Source: Clostridium sp. AM22-11AC (GTDB lineage: Bacteria > Bacillota > Clostridia > Lachnospirales > Lachnospiraceae). From it: a stretch of 64,000 bases of DNA. How positions within the stretch are numbered: the first letter of the stretch is position 1; each line of letters starts with the position of its first letter. Under the pieces are notes generated by a model. It had not been told where the DNA came from. It saw nothing but the letters and a program-made list of their open reading frames with translations, and ran no database searches. Below are positions 17,193-26,631 of the stretch, piece by piece. The position numbers and the translations under genes were made by a program. The stretch is taken from assembly GCF_003473545.1 (NCBI RefSeq), contig NZ_QUCM01000018.1:1-64000 (forward strand). The letters run 5' to 3'.

Positions 17193-18533
17193 CTATCTCT
17201 CCTCCATTGCTGTATATTCTTTATTATCACCTACATACTTGGTTGCAGGACGCATGATCCTTCCATCATAAAGCTTGTTTTCAATGTTATGGGCAACCCA
17301 GCCGACCATACGGCTGCACACAAATAATGGTGTGTAAAGATCTCTCGGGATACCTAACATTTCATAAGCAAAACCGCTGTAATAATCTACATTAGTAGGA
17401 AGTGCAACTCCCTTGCGCTCTTTCATAGTCTCTAAGGCAATACGTTCAAACCTCTGACGGAAATCAAATTCCGTCATCATCTTCTTTTCCTTTGCTACTT
17501 CCAAGCAGCGTGCCCTTAACATTTCTGCACGAGGATCGGAAATGGTATAAACTGCATGGCCAAATCCATATACAAGACCGGTACGGTCATATAACTCACC
17601 ATCCATCAGCTTATTAACAGCTGTTTTGATCTTCTTATCATCTGCGGTATATCCGCCGGTTTCTTCCAGAACCGCATCCATCATTTCCGCAACCTTGATA
17701 TTTGCACCGCCGTGTCTCGGTCCCTTCATGGAACCAATACTTCCGCAGACAGTGGAATAGATATCGGTGCCTGTAGAAGAGATCACTACATTGGTAAATG
17801 TGGAGTTGTTACCACCGCCGTGATCTGCATGAAGCATGAGAATGGTATCTAACAGTCTTGCCTCTTTATCAGAAAACTTCTGGTCTTTTCTCAATAAACT
17901 TAAGAAGTTTTCAGCAATGGAGTATTTCGGGTTTGCATAGTGGATAAATAAGCTGTCTCTGTTGTAATAATGAACTTTGCTCTGATATGCATAGCAGGCG
18001 ATCGACGGAAGCTTTGCCATCAGGTTAATACCTTTTACCAGGGTTTCATATACATCCGTGTTATCCGGGTCATCATCGTAATTGTATAAAGTAAGAACTG
18101 CATCCTGAAGCTTGTTCATCAGGTTTCTGCCAGGCATACGCAACAGGTTCATTTCCACAAATTCATCCGGGATCTCATAGCAGTCAGTTAAGATATTTCG
18201 GAAATGCTCCAGTTCCGCTTTCTTTGGCAGATATCCAAAGAGAAGAAGGAAGCAGACTTCCTCATAACCAAAATGACTGTCCCCTTTACCTTTTACCAGG
18301 TCTTCTACATCATAGCCTCTGTAGTAAAGCTTTCCTGGAATAGCCTGGATGCCTCCCTCTGGAGTTTCGTCATAGCCCACAACATCTGCCACACGGGTAA
18401 GTCCTACTCTTACACCGGTGCCGTCTTCATTTCGAAGACCTTTCTTTACATTGTATTCTTTATACCATTTATTTGGAATATCCGTATAATTCTGGGATTT
18501 TCCATAAAACTGTGCAAGATAACTATCTTTCAT
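17193..18533 (-). CDS. Citrate synthase
   Basis: 446 residues, condensing acetyl-CoA and oxaloacetate to citrate. LHADHGGGNNSTFT (about 235) and GPRHGGANIKV (about 270) carry catalytic His residues, and YGFGHAVYTISDPRA (about 325) carries the third. The N-terminal part with GKLYYRGYDVEDL is typical. GGAGAACAGG precedes the ATG. Second gene of the aconitase-citrate synthase-isocitrate dehydrogenase operon, used in fermentative clostridia to make glutamate precursors. Confidence 0.96.
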   Translation of the reverse strand: MKDSYLAQFYGKSQNYTDIPNKWYKEYNVKKGLRNEDGTGVRVGLTRVADVVGYDETPEGGIQAIPGKLYYRGYDVEDLVKGKGDSHFGYEEVCFLLLFGYLPKKAELEHFRNILTDCYEIPDEFVEMNLLRMPGRNLMNKLQDAVLTLYNYDDDPDNTDVYETLVKGINLMAKLPSIACYAYQSKVHYYNRDSLFIHYANPKYSIAENFLSLLRKDQKFSDKEARLLDTILMLHADHGGGNNSTFTNVVISSTGTDIYSTVCGSIGSMKGPRHGGANIKVAEMMDAVLEETGGYTADDKKIKTAVNKLMDGELYDRTGLVYGFGHAVYTISDPRAEMLRARCLEVAKEKKMMTEFDFRQRFERIALETMKERKGVALPTNVDYYSGFAYEMLGIPRDLYTPLFVCSRMVGWVAHNIENKLYDGRIMRPATKYVGDNKEYTAMEER

Positions 18534-18587
18534 AACCTGTTCTCCTCTCCCGGCATGTTCTCCTACTGCTGTCGCTTTTGCGTATGA

Positions 18588-20900
18588 TCAATGTCTGTTC
18601 CGGTTATAATTAATAAGGCATCCGGCCTTAACAATGGCTCTTTCTTCCGGTGTCATATCTGCAATATAAAGATTTAACTCTTTGATTTCTGCCTTTGCAT
18701 CTTTTCCGTTTCCAAGGACATATGCCTTAATGGAACTTAAATCCCCATCCAACGCTTTTCTCACTCCCGGAACGTAGATATAATCACCTACTTCAAAGTC
18801 AGGATCTGCTTCCATCTGGAATGGCAGCATGCCCCAGTTCATAACATTGGAGCGGTATCTCTTGGTTGCATATTCCTTACAGATATTTGCAAGTCCGCCG
18901 ATGACTCTCTGGCAGCTGGCTGCCTGCTCTCTTGCAGAGCCGTCACCAGGCTTTACTGCATATACCATACTTCCTACTTCTGTATCTTTTACGGAAACAT
19001 TTTCATTTCCAGAAATAGTCCTGATGGCTGCAAATACATTTGCAAGATCTGGTTCTAATGCCAGTTCTTTTTCTTCGCCCTCAGCTACTCTTGCTTTTTC
19101 TAATTTATCTACTTCTTTGGTCCGTCCTACATACTCCGGATCTCTTCTGGATAAGGTGAACTCTGCCAGTCCCAGTGGATTGGAACGATAGGAAGAAGTT
19201 TCACCAGATGGGATCAGTTCATCGGTAGTTGTTACCGGGTCCATGATCTTGGAGCAAACCTTTAAGAGGATATTATCTGTTAATGGGCTCATCTCCGGCC
19301 AGTCTTTGATATTTGGACCATATACAAGGGATTTCTCCTCTTCTGCCTTACCAAAGCCCTGATATACACGGTTCTTGTAAGACTTATCATCAAAGTCATA
19401 TTCCGGAATATCATTCCAGCAGTCTAACTCCCATGCAGAGGTAAGTTTTCCTCCGTTTGCTGCTGTTGCTGCAATAGAACGGGCATCCATCAGTGCTACC
19501 GCTGCCATTTGTCCGTTTCCTGGCTTGCTTCCTTCACGGTTCGGGAAGTTTCTGGTGGTGTGGCGGATACTTAAACCATTGTTGCAAGGTGTATCGCCTG
19601 CGCCAAAGCAAGGTCCGCAGAAAGCGGTACGGATGATAGCGCCTGCATCCATCAGGTCTGAAATAGCGCCTTTCTTTACCAGGTCTGAGAATACCGGCTG
19701 GGAAGAAGGATAAACAGCCAGTGAAAATTCATCACAGCCACAGTTCTTTCCACGAAGGGCATGTGCTGCTTCGATCACATTGGTATAGTTTCCGCCTGCA
19801 CAGCCTGCGATAATTCCCTGCTGTACCATCAGGTCATTTCCAACTACTTTATCAAGAAGTGTGAAATGCGCTTTTCCTCCGGATACCTTTTCAGCATCCA
19901 TTTCTACCATATGAAGGATATCCTTCATATTTGCCTTTAATTCGTCGATCTCAAATGCATTGCTTGGATGGAAGGGAAGGGCGATCATTGGCTTTACGGT
20001 ACTTAAGTCTACATAAACACAGCCATCGTAGTAAGCCACATCTGCAGGATCCAGTTTCTTGTAATCTGCCTCTCTGTGATGCTTTGCCAGGTAATTTCTG
20101 GTATCTTCATCCGTTCTCCAGATGGAGGTTAAGCAGGTGGTCTCTGTAGTCATTACGTCTACGCCATTTCTGTAATCGGTAGTCATAGAAGCAACACCAG
20201 GTCCAACAAATTCCATTACTTTATTCTTTACATATCCATTTTTAAATACCGCACGGATGATGGCCAGCGCAATATCCTGTGGACCGGTACCAGGTTTTGG
20301 ACATCCGTCTAAATAAACTGCGATCACACCCGGATAAGCTACATCATATGTATCGCGAAGCAGCTGTTTTACCAGTTCGCCGCCGCCTTCGCCGATTGCC
20401 ATGGTTCCTAAAGCGCCGTAACGGGTATGGCTGTCAGATCCTAAGATCATCTTTCCGCAGCCTGCCATCATTTCTCTCATGTACTGATGAATGACTGCGA
20501 TATGAGGTGGAACGTAGATGCCGCCGTATTTCTTTGCAGCGGAAAGACCAAACATGTGGTCATCTTCGTTAATGGTTCCGCCTACTGCACAAAGTGTATT
20601 ATGGCAATTAGTCAGGACGTAGGGGATCGGGAACTTTTCCATACCGGACGCTTTGGCTGTCTGGACAATTCCTACGAATGTAATATCATGGGATGCCATG
20701 CTGTCAAAACGGATCTTTAAATGTTCCATGTTATCAGCTGTATTGTGGGCGCTTAAAATAGAATAAGCAATGGTTCCCTTTTTTGCAGCTTCTTTATCTG
20801 CTTTCTTTCCTGTAAGGGCTTCTACTTTAACGCTTTCCTGTTCCGGTACGATTTCTTTTCCATTTACAAGATAAATACCACCATCATATAATGATACCAT
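18588..20900 (-). CDS. Aconitase-family hydratase
   Basis: A 770-residue aconitase-superfamily protein that should interconvert citrate and isocitrate using a [4Fe-4S] cluster. Motifs seen: [20 protein letters not shown] (about 155-174) and [14 protein letters not shown] (about 433), with two cluster cysteines. The third expected Cys is in GCAGGNYTN (about 372), whereas classic aconitases have SCTN. The swivel domain is C-terminal (about 590-770, with [13 protein letters not shown]). It leads the operon with citrate synthase and isocitrate dehydrogenase, which supports the aconitase role. GGAGG precedes the ATG. Confidence 0.9.
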   Translation of the reverse strand: MVSLYDGGIYLVNGKEIVPEQESVKVEALTGKKADKEAAKKGTIAYSILSAHNTADNMEHLKIRFDSMASHDITFVGIVQTAKASGMEKFPIPYVLTNCHNTLCAVGGTINEDDHMFGLSAAKKYGGIYVPPHIAVIHQYMREMMAGCGKMILGSDSHTRYGALGTMAIGEGGGELVKQLLRDTYDVAYPGVIAVYLDGCPKPGTGPQDIALAIIRAVFKNGYVKNKVMEFVGPGVASMTTDYRNGVDVMTTETTCLTSIWRTDEDTRNYLAKHHREADYKKLDPADVAYYDGCVYVDLSTVKPMIALPFHPSNAFEIDELKANMKDILHMVEMDAEKVSGGKAHFTLLDKVVGNDLMVQQGIIAGCAGGNYTNVIEAAHALRGKNCGCDEFSLAVYPSSQPVFSDLVKKGAISDLMDAGAIIRTAFCGPCFGAGDTPCNNGLSIRHTTRNFPNREGSKPGNGQMAAVALMDARSIAATAANGGKLTSAWELDCWNDIPEYDFDDKSYKNRVYQGFGKAEEEKSLVYGPNIKDWPEMSPLTDNILLKVCSKIMDPVTTTDELIPSGETSSYRSNPLGLAEFTLSRRDPEYVGRTKEVDKLEKARVAEGEEKELALEPDLANVFAAIRTISGNENVSVKDTEVGSMVYAVKPGDGSAREQAASCQRVIGGLANICKEYATKRYRSNVMNWGMLPFQMEADPDFEVGDYIYVPGVRKALDGDLSSIKAYVLGNGKDAKAEIKELNLYIADMTPEERAIVKAGCLINYNRNRH

Positions 20901-20995
20901 TTTTCTACCTCCTGATTTCCGCTCACAAAGGGTTTTTGTCGTTCATGTTAAAATGTACTTACCTTACTTCGCGGCTTTGTTCGTCGTTGCTTCAT

Positions 20996-21024
20996 ACTAT
21001 AAACCAATTATTTTCATTTGTCCA
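20996..21024 (-). promoter_or_regulatory. Promoter of the aconitase operon
   Basis: Minus strand TGGACA (21019-21024), a 17-bp spacer and TATAGT (20996-21001), about 95 bp before the aconitase ATG. The leader has no recognised riboswitch. Confidence 0.65.
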
Positions 21025-21125
21025 GTCTATATATTGTAATTGCTACAGCTTTTTAGTTGTGTTTCAGAATGTAAGAAGGGGATTTTTGCTGTTAGATGGT
21101 ATCGCTTTAACGTGTGACAACCAAA

Positions 21126-21186
21126 AAAAATCCCACTTTCTGGCTTCCAAGGGTTCACCCTTCAGAAATTCCAGAAAGCGGGATCT
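21126..21186 (-). terminator. Terminator downstream of the EF-G paralogue
   Basis: Arms ATCCCGCTTTCTGG and CCAGAAAGTGGGAT with an eight-base U run on the minus strand. The 20901-21343 gap thus holds the aconitase promoter, this terminator and a separate long inverted repeat (21246-21339). Confidence 0.85.
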
Positions 21187-21245
21187 TTCATATATTATCT
21201 GTTTTTTATTATCTGTTTTTTCCTTAAACAGATCTTTCTTGAATT

Positions 21246-21339
21246 AGTTACAGTTCAGCCATCATCTTTTTGTTTCCATATTCATGAAAACAAGAATCAT
21301 AGTAGGTTCACCATATGCTGATTTGGATGAACTGTAACT
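21246..21339. repeat. Long stem-loop with AGTTACAGTTCA arms
   Basis: AGTTACAGTTCA (21246-21257) pairs perfectly with TGAACTGTAACT (21328-21339) around about 70 bases. It begins five bases after the EF-G-like stop codon. Related arms occur after the eda and uxaA stop codons. Confidence 0.65.
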
Positions 21340-21343
21340 TTTA

Positions 21344-23437
21344 TTATTCTTCCTTCGCAGCAGCCCTAGCTTCTACTTCGCGCTTCTGTACATCGCCAGG
21401 AGCCTGCTCGTAGCGGCTGAATTCATAGGAATAGTCTCCTAAACCACCGGTCATGGAACGAAGATCGGTGTTGTAGCCGAACAATTCAGACATTGGAATG
21501 TCTGCTTCGATGACCTGTTTGCCGTGGTGGTCAGATTCCATACCTAATACACGGCCTCTTCTGCGGTTTAAGTCACCCATGATATCGCCGGTGAAGCGGT
21601 CAGGAGCAACAACCTTTAAGGAAGCAATCGGCTCTAAAAGCACTGGGTTTGCATCCATAAAGCCCTGTTTAAATGCCAGAATAGTAGCCATCTTAAATGC
21701 CATTTCTGAAGAGTCTACCGGATGATAAGAACCATCTAACAGAGTAGCCTTTAAGCCAACAACCGGATATCCAGCCAACGGTCCCTTAAGAACGCATTCC
21801 TGCAGTCCTTTTTCTACTGCCGGGAAGTAGTTCTTCGGTACGGATCCACCGAATACCTTCTCTTCAAAGGTGTATGGTGTCTCTAAATCGCCGGATGGCT
21901 CAAATTCCATGATAACATCACCGTACTGGCCATGTCCGCCGGACTGTTTCTTATGTTTGCCCTGTACTTTTACTTTCTTTCTTAAGGTCTCACGGAAAGC
22001 AAATTTCGGTTTGGACAGAACTACGTCTACTTTGTAGCGGGTCTGCAACTTGCTGATCACAACATCTAACTGCTGATCGCCGATACCATAGATCAGGGAC
22101 TGACGGTTTTCAGGATCATTCTTAACCTGTAAGGTCAGGTCTTCTTCCATCATACGTGCTAATGCGGTAGAAACCTTATCATCTTCGCCCTTATTAGCTG
22201 CCTTGTATGCCATATATGTATATGGTGTGGAGATCTGTGGTTTGTGGTAAACGATCGGAGCTGTACGAACTGCCATGGTATCGCCGGTTCCGGTTACAGT
22301 CAGTTTTGCAACTGCGCCGATATCGCCGGCCTTTAACTCAGGAACTTCGATAACTTCCTTGCCGCGCATTACATAAACTTTACCGATCTTCTCTTCTGCA
22401 TCTTTATTTACATTGTATACAACCGTATCGCCCTTTAAGGTACCAGTACAGATCTTCATCAGGGAATACTTTCCGATAAATGGATCTACGATGGTCTTAA
22501 ATACTCTTGCAGAAAGGGATACGTCATCATTATATTTAGCGGTGAAACGCTCGCCTGTGGAAACGTCTACACCGATACACTCAAAGTGATTTGGTGCCGG
22601 GAAGTATTTGTCAATAACCTGAAGGAGAACCTTAAAGCCCTGGCAGTTGATTCCGGAGCCCATCATAACAGGTACGATGTCGCCTTCGATAACATGTGCT
22701 CTTAATGCACCTGAGATCTCTTCCTGTGTAAATTCTTCTCCCAGGAAATAACGTTCCATATATTCTTCACTGGTTTCTGCAACTGCCTCGATGAGGGCGT
22801 CTCTTGCGATGGTTAAGTTCTTCTGAACATAATCTGGAATCTCGCACTCAACATAATCACTGAGGTTTGTAAAGCGGCGGCCTGCCATCTTTACTACGTT
22901 TACGAAACCTACGAATTTTTCATTTTCACGGATTGGAAGCTGGAAAGGAGCGATCTTTCTTCCGAACTTTTTCTCCAGCTTTACAACCAGCTCACGATAG
23001 CTGGCGTGATCATCGTCCATATTAGTAACGAAGATCAGTCTTGGCAGATTGTACTTTTCGCACATCTCCCATGCTCTTTCTGTACCAGGCTCGATACCTG
23101 CTTTACAGTTTACAACGATAATGGCTGCATCAGCAACGCTGATGGCTTCTTCTACTTCACCTACGAAGTCAAAAAATCCGGGAGTATCCAGTAAGTTGAC
23201 CTTAACCGATCCGTTCTCTCCCTGGTATTCCAGAGGAATCAGTGTGGTGGAAATGGAAAACTGTCTCTTGATCTCTTCTTTGTCATAATCACTAATAGTG
23301 TTTCCGTCAGCAACTTTGCCCATACGCTTGGTAACACCTGTGATCAAAGCCATTGCCTCCGCAACTGTTGTCTTACCAGCGCCTCCATGCCCAAGTAATA
23401 CAACGTTGCGGATTTGTTCAGTACCATATACGTTCAT
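21344..23437 (-). CDS. Elongation factor G-like GTPase (EF-G paralogue)
   Basis: 697 residues with full EF-G architecture: G domain (P-loop GHGGAGKTT at about 19-27, DTPGFFDF, and TNMDDDHAS as the G4 region), domain II, and domains III-V including GHGQYGDV and YHPVDSSEMAF. The P-loop and G4 differ from canonical GHIDAGKTT and NKMD, placing it with the FusA2-like paralogues rather than the main translocase or TetM-type protection proteins. Start at 23437 follows CAGGAGG; the longer frame to 23536 runs through the promoter. Role unproven: ribosome recycling or a stress form are possibilities. Confidence 0.87.
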   Translation of the reverse strand: MNVYGTEQIRNVVLLGHGGAGKTTVAEAMALITGVTKRMGKVADGNTISDYDKEEIKRQFSISTTLIPLEYQGENGSVKVNLLDTPGFFDFVGEVEEAISVADAAIIVVNCKAGIEPGTERAWEMCEKYNLPRLIFVTNMDDDHASYRELVVKLEKKFGRKIAPFQLPIRENEKFVGFVNVVKMAGRRFTNLSDYVECEIPDYVQKNLTIARDALIEAVAETSEEYMERYFLGEEFTQEEISGALRAHVIEGDIVPVMMGSGINCQGFKVLLQVIDKYFPAPNHFECIGVDVSTGERFTAKYNDDVSLSARVFKTIVDPFIGKYSLMKICTGTLKGDTVVYNVNKDAEEKIGKVYVMRGKEVIEVPELKAGDIGAVAKLTVTGTGDTMAVRTAPIVYHKPQISTPYTYMAYKAANKGEDDKVSTALARMMEEDLTLQVKNDPENRQSLIYGIGDQQLDVVISKLQTRYKVDVVLSKPKFAFRETLRKKVKVQGKHKKQSGGHGQYGDVIMEFEPSGDLETPYTFEEKVFGGSVPKNYFPAVEKGLQECVLKGPLAGYPVVGLKATLLDGSYHPVDSSEMAFKMATILAFKQGFMDANPVLLEPIASLKVVAPDRFTGDIMGDLNRRRGRVLGMESDHHGKQVIEADIPMSELFGYNTDLRSMTGGLGDYSYEFSRYEQAPGDVQKREVEARAAAKEE

Positions 23438-23507
23438 AAACTTCCCTCCTGTACACTTTATTTGTGCGAAACAACTGTAATATGTGCTTCGTCTTTGCCA
23501 TGTGTAC

Positions 23508-23536
23508 ATTCTACTATATTTTTCTGAAATATTCAA
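23508..23536 (-). promoter_or_regulatory. Promoter of the EF-G paralogue
   Basis: Minus strand TTGAAT (23531-23536), a 17-bp spacer and TAGAAT (23508-23513). This rules out translation starting at 23536. Confidence 0.65.
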
Positions 23537-23631
23537 GTTTTTTTGTTAAATTCTACACAACATTTTTCCAAAACATTCCAGATATTTTGATTTAAGTCAC
23601 CACATGTTCCTGTTTTTCTCATCTTTAACCG

Positions 23632-25779
23632 TCATTTTGCCTTAATTGCCTCTTCAAATTCGCTAAAAAAGTCCTGTTTCAACATAAAACGGTCGATCAT
23701 GCCATTATTCAGATACCACTGAACATCACTTCCGTCCTGTTCTGATAACAATAAAAGACGGATCTCCGGATTCATCCGGCGGATCATTTCACATAACTCG
23801 ATTCCATTCATCATGGGAAGAACTTCATCTGCAATGATCAGGCCATAAAAAGAAGGCGTTTTCTGTACCCGGTCAAGGAGGGCTGCCGGATGGGTATAAA
23901 CTTCGATCTGCCCAGTCTTTTCAAATTTTTTCCCTTTATAAGCAGACATCCTGGCATCTTCTGATATAATAGCGATCCTGGATACAGATTTTAAACGTTT
24001 TCTAAGATTGCCTTCCTCTTCTGAACTACTTTTGGGGATCATAAGCAAAAAGGTCGTTCCTTCTCCCTGACGGCTTTCTACCTCAATCTTTCCCCCTACA
24101 GACGCAATGATATTTCTTACCACGGAAAGCCCCAGTCCCGTTCCCTGTCTGGAACCTTTTGTTGTATAAAATGGCTCGAAGATCTTCTTTTGCACATCTT
24201 CCGGGATCCCGCATCCTGTATCAGAAATACGCAGGCAAAGCTGGTCTGTTCCCATTTCAGCTAATTCCACTGTCAGTTCTTTTTTATCAGACTGTTCCAT
24301 TGCCTGAAATGCATTTTTGCACAGATTCATCAGGATATGTTCTGCCATTCCTTGTCTTACAAGAGCATACTGAGGTGTATCAGGAATTTTTGTTTTTAAT
24401 GTAATGGCTGCCGGAACCAATTGTCGTACTACTGACATGGCCTTTCTTACTTCCTGTGCAAAATCCAGCCGTTCTAACCGGATCCCTGTATCCTGTCTTG
24501 AAAATGCCAGCAGCTTTTTTGACAGATCTGATGCCTTATCTACGGAATCTGTGATCTCATGGATCATCTGCCGGTTTTCTTCTGATATGGTATCATCGTT
24601 CTCCAGAAGTTCCGAATAGATCAGGACCGGGGTCAGATAATTATTAAATTCATGTGCTATATGGCTTGCCATCATGCCAAGAGACTGTATTCTCTGGTAA
24701 TGGCGGATCTCATCATTTTTCTTTGCCACCATCTCCATTCCCTGGTTTATTTCCTTAAGGTACGCTATTTCCCTGTACTGTGATATGGTACGGAACCGGT
24801 TATAAAGAATGTATACCGTTGCCGTGATCAGCAGCACCATATATAAAACAGCGATCCCCACCAGGATCTCCATCATAGTATCTAAAGGTTGGGAAAGCTC
24901 TGTTAAAGGGATCGTAGAATTCACGATCCAACGTTCTCCCTGAATATAGATCGCCTGAAACGCAGCCACTCTTTTTACTGCTTTTAGTTCCGGATTATCC
25001 CATATATAAGTATGGATCAGGCCTGCGCCCTTATCTTCTTTATTTTGTCTTTCCAGCCATTGTTTCAGATCATCCAGATCCAACTGTGTATACATTTTTT
25101 GCCGGTCTTCTAATGCCTCCAGACCAATCTGGCTTTTTACATGATGCATGATAATATAGGTATCCTGGTCCTTAACAATAGAGTATCCGCCCTTTCCGAT
25201 CTTTACAGGCTCTACGATCTGACGGTACAGCTGTTCCAGATCCATAGAAAGAACAAGATCATAAACAGCTCCATTTGCTTCAACCTGCTTTTCTATGTAC
25301 ATTTCATACCAGCCTGTTTCTTCTGATATCTTTTTTCCCGTGATCTGTGCATTCGTGGCATGTCCCGCCGGAGTATGTTCTGCCTCAGCAGCTTCGTAAA
25401 AAGGCTCTGTACCTGCTTTATAAAGGATCTGCCTGCCATCAGGACATATCAGACGGATCCAGTTATACAATTTCTCATTTTTATCCAGAAAATAGGATAT
25501 TTTCCGGTTCATCTGCATTTTTTCCCCTAAAAGCCCATTTTCTGATGAGTAAAAAAGGTCGATCTGCTCCAGCTGTTCATTAAGGAACATGTCAAGATTA
25601 TTTCCTATGATCCCGGCTATGGTAAGCAGCTGGCTTTCCTCTGTATGGATTACCTGCTCTTTATAACGCTTATAAAATTCTGCACAGGATAATGCCATAA
25701 CCAGTGACAGAAACACTACCAGAAAAACAGCGCCTATTGCTGCCTGTCTTTTTCCTTTTGTTTCCTTGATCCATTTCAT
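23632..25779 (-). CDS. Membrane hybrid sensor histidine kinase
   Basis: 715 residues. Membrane helix (about 14-34), a large extracytoplasmic sensor region (about 35-300, Cache-like by size and position, not confirmed), second helix (about 308-332), phosphoacceptor H-box SHIAHEFNNYLTPVL (about 374), ATPase domain with NLCKNAFQAM (about 480) and GTGLGLSVV (about 540), and a C-terminal receiver with IADEVLPMMNG as the acceptor Asp region (about 650). The receiver's acidic pair is degenerate (ISEDAR). It follows its response regulator by six bases. Ligand unknown; the adjacent citrate carrier suggests a carboxylate. Confidence 0.88.
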   Translation of the reverse strand: MKWIKETKGKRQAAIGAVFLVVFLSLVMALSCAEFYKRYKEQVIHTEESQLLTIAGIIGNNLDMFLNEQLEQIDLFYSSENGLLGEKMQMNRKISYFLDKNEKLYNWIRLICPDGRQILYKAGTEPFYEAAEAEHTPAGHATNAQITGKKISEETGWYEMYIEKQVEANGAVYDLVLSMDLEQLYRQIVEPVKIGKGGYSIVKDQDTYIIMHHVKSQIGLEALEDRQKMYTQLDLDDLKQWLERQNKEDKGAGLIHTYIWDNPELKAVKRVAAFQAIYIQGERWIVNSTIPLTELSQPLDTMMEILVGIAVLYMVLLITATVYILYNRFRTISQYREIAYLKEINQGMEMVAKKNDEIRHYQRIQSLGMMASHIAHEFNNYLTPVLIYSELLENDDTISEENRQMIHEITDSVDKASDLSKKLLAFSRQDTGIRLERLDFAQEVRKAMSVVRQLVPAAITLKTKIPDTPQYALVRQGMAEHILMNLCKNAFQAMEQSDKKELTVELAEMGTDQLCLRISDTGCGIPEDVQKKIFEPFYTTKGSRQGTGLGLSVVRNIIASVGGKIEVESRQGEGTTFLLMIPKSSSEEEGNLRKRLKSVSRIAIISEDARMSAYKGKKFEKTGQIEVYTHPAALLDRVQKTPSFYGLIIADEVLPMMNGIELCEMIRRMNPEIRLLLLSEQDGSDVQWYLNNGMIDRFMLKQDFFSEFEEAIKAK

Positions 25780-25785
25780 TTTTTA

Positions 25786-26478
25786 TCAGACCTCCAGCAT
25801 ATATCCGATTCCCCGTATTGTTTTTAAATATTTAGGTTCTTTTGGATTTTCCTCGATCTTGCTTCTGATCCGCTTAATATAAACCGTGATCGTATTATCA
25901 TCTACCACTGCCTCATTCCACACCTGGCTGTAAAGCTGTGCCTTTGTGAATACCTGTCCCGGATGCTCTAACAGAAAGCGGAATAGCGCCTGTTCCCTTG
26001 CTGTAAAATTCAGGGAGACTCCGTTTTTTAAACACTCCATTTTCAAAGTGTCCACAGCAAAGGGACCTTTATGGATCCTTGCTTCCGATGCCTGACTGTA
26101 TATCTGGTTTCTCCGGATCAATGCTTTTGCTGTCTGTATCAGCACAGAAGTATGAAATGGTTTTGTCAGATAACTGTCTGCCCCGAATCCCAGCCCCAGC
26201 ACCTGGTCCATCTCATCTGACTTTCCAGAAAGCATCATCACCGGTGTATGATCTCCCCAAGCCCGCATAGTCTGTAATACCTGATAGCCGCTGACATTTT
26301 CCATCATCACATCCAGGATCACCAGATCGAAATGTTTCTGTTTTAGTAAATCTAACGCTGTACTGCCATCAGCTGCTTCTGTTACATGCATTCCTTCCCT
26401 GGTCAAAGCCGTCCGTACAGCCAGACGGATTGCTCTTTCATCATCTACCATCAATATTTCTTCCGTATTCATGTTCAT
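25786..26478 (-). CDS. OmpR/PhoB-family response regulator
   Basis: 230 residues: receiver domain (MVDDERAIR, phosphoacceptor Asp in LVILDVMMENVSGYQ at about 54, LSGKSDE, YLTKPF) and a C-terminal winged helix with VDDNTITVYIKRIRSKIEE as recognition helix. First gene of a two-gene operon with the hybrid kinase. A terminator separates it from the citrate carrier upstream on the same strand, and that carrier is the obvious candidate target. Confidence 0.93.
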   Translation of the reverse strand: MNMNTEEILMVDDERAIRLAVRTALTREGMHVTEAADGSTALDLLKQKHFDLVILDVMMENVSGYQVLQTMRAWGDHTPVMMLSGKSDEMDQVLGLGFGADSYLTKPFHTSVLIQTAKALIRRNQIYSQASEARIHKGPFAVDTLKMECLKNGVSLNFTAREQALFRFLLEHPGQVFTKAQLYSQVWNEAVVDDNTITVYIKRIRSKIEENPKEPKYLKTIRGIGYMLEV

Positions 26479-26547
26479 TTCCCCATTCTATTTTTTGCTC
26501 TTTCAAGCGCATTTGTACCTATAAAAGAGTATAGCAAATATATAAAA

Positions 26548-26601
26548 ATAAGACCATAACCGGCTGGCTTTTTCTCACAGCCGGTTATGGTCTTTTGTGT
26601 T
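26548..26601. terminator. Terminator between citrate carrier and response regulator
   Basis: AAGACCATAACCGGCTG pairs with CAGCCGGTTATGGTCTT, a 17-bp perfect stem with U-rich flanks. Confidence 0.9.
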
Positions 26602-26631
26602 CTTACTATGCTTTTATGGTCTTACTGTCTC

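Noticed and set aside
21344..23437. Ribosomal protection (TetM-type) tetracycline resistance
   Set aside because: The motifs and length fit an EF-G paralogue, and there is no sign of mobile-element context.
23438..23536. Longer N-terminus of the EF-G paralogue
   Set aside because: It would begin in the -35 element of the gene's own promoter; AGGAGG lies before the ATG at 23437.
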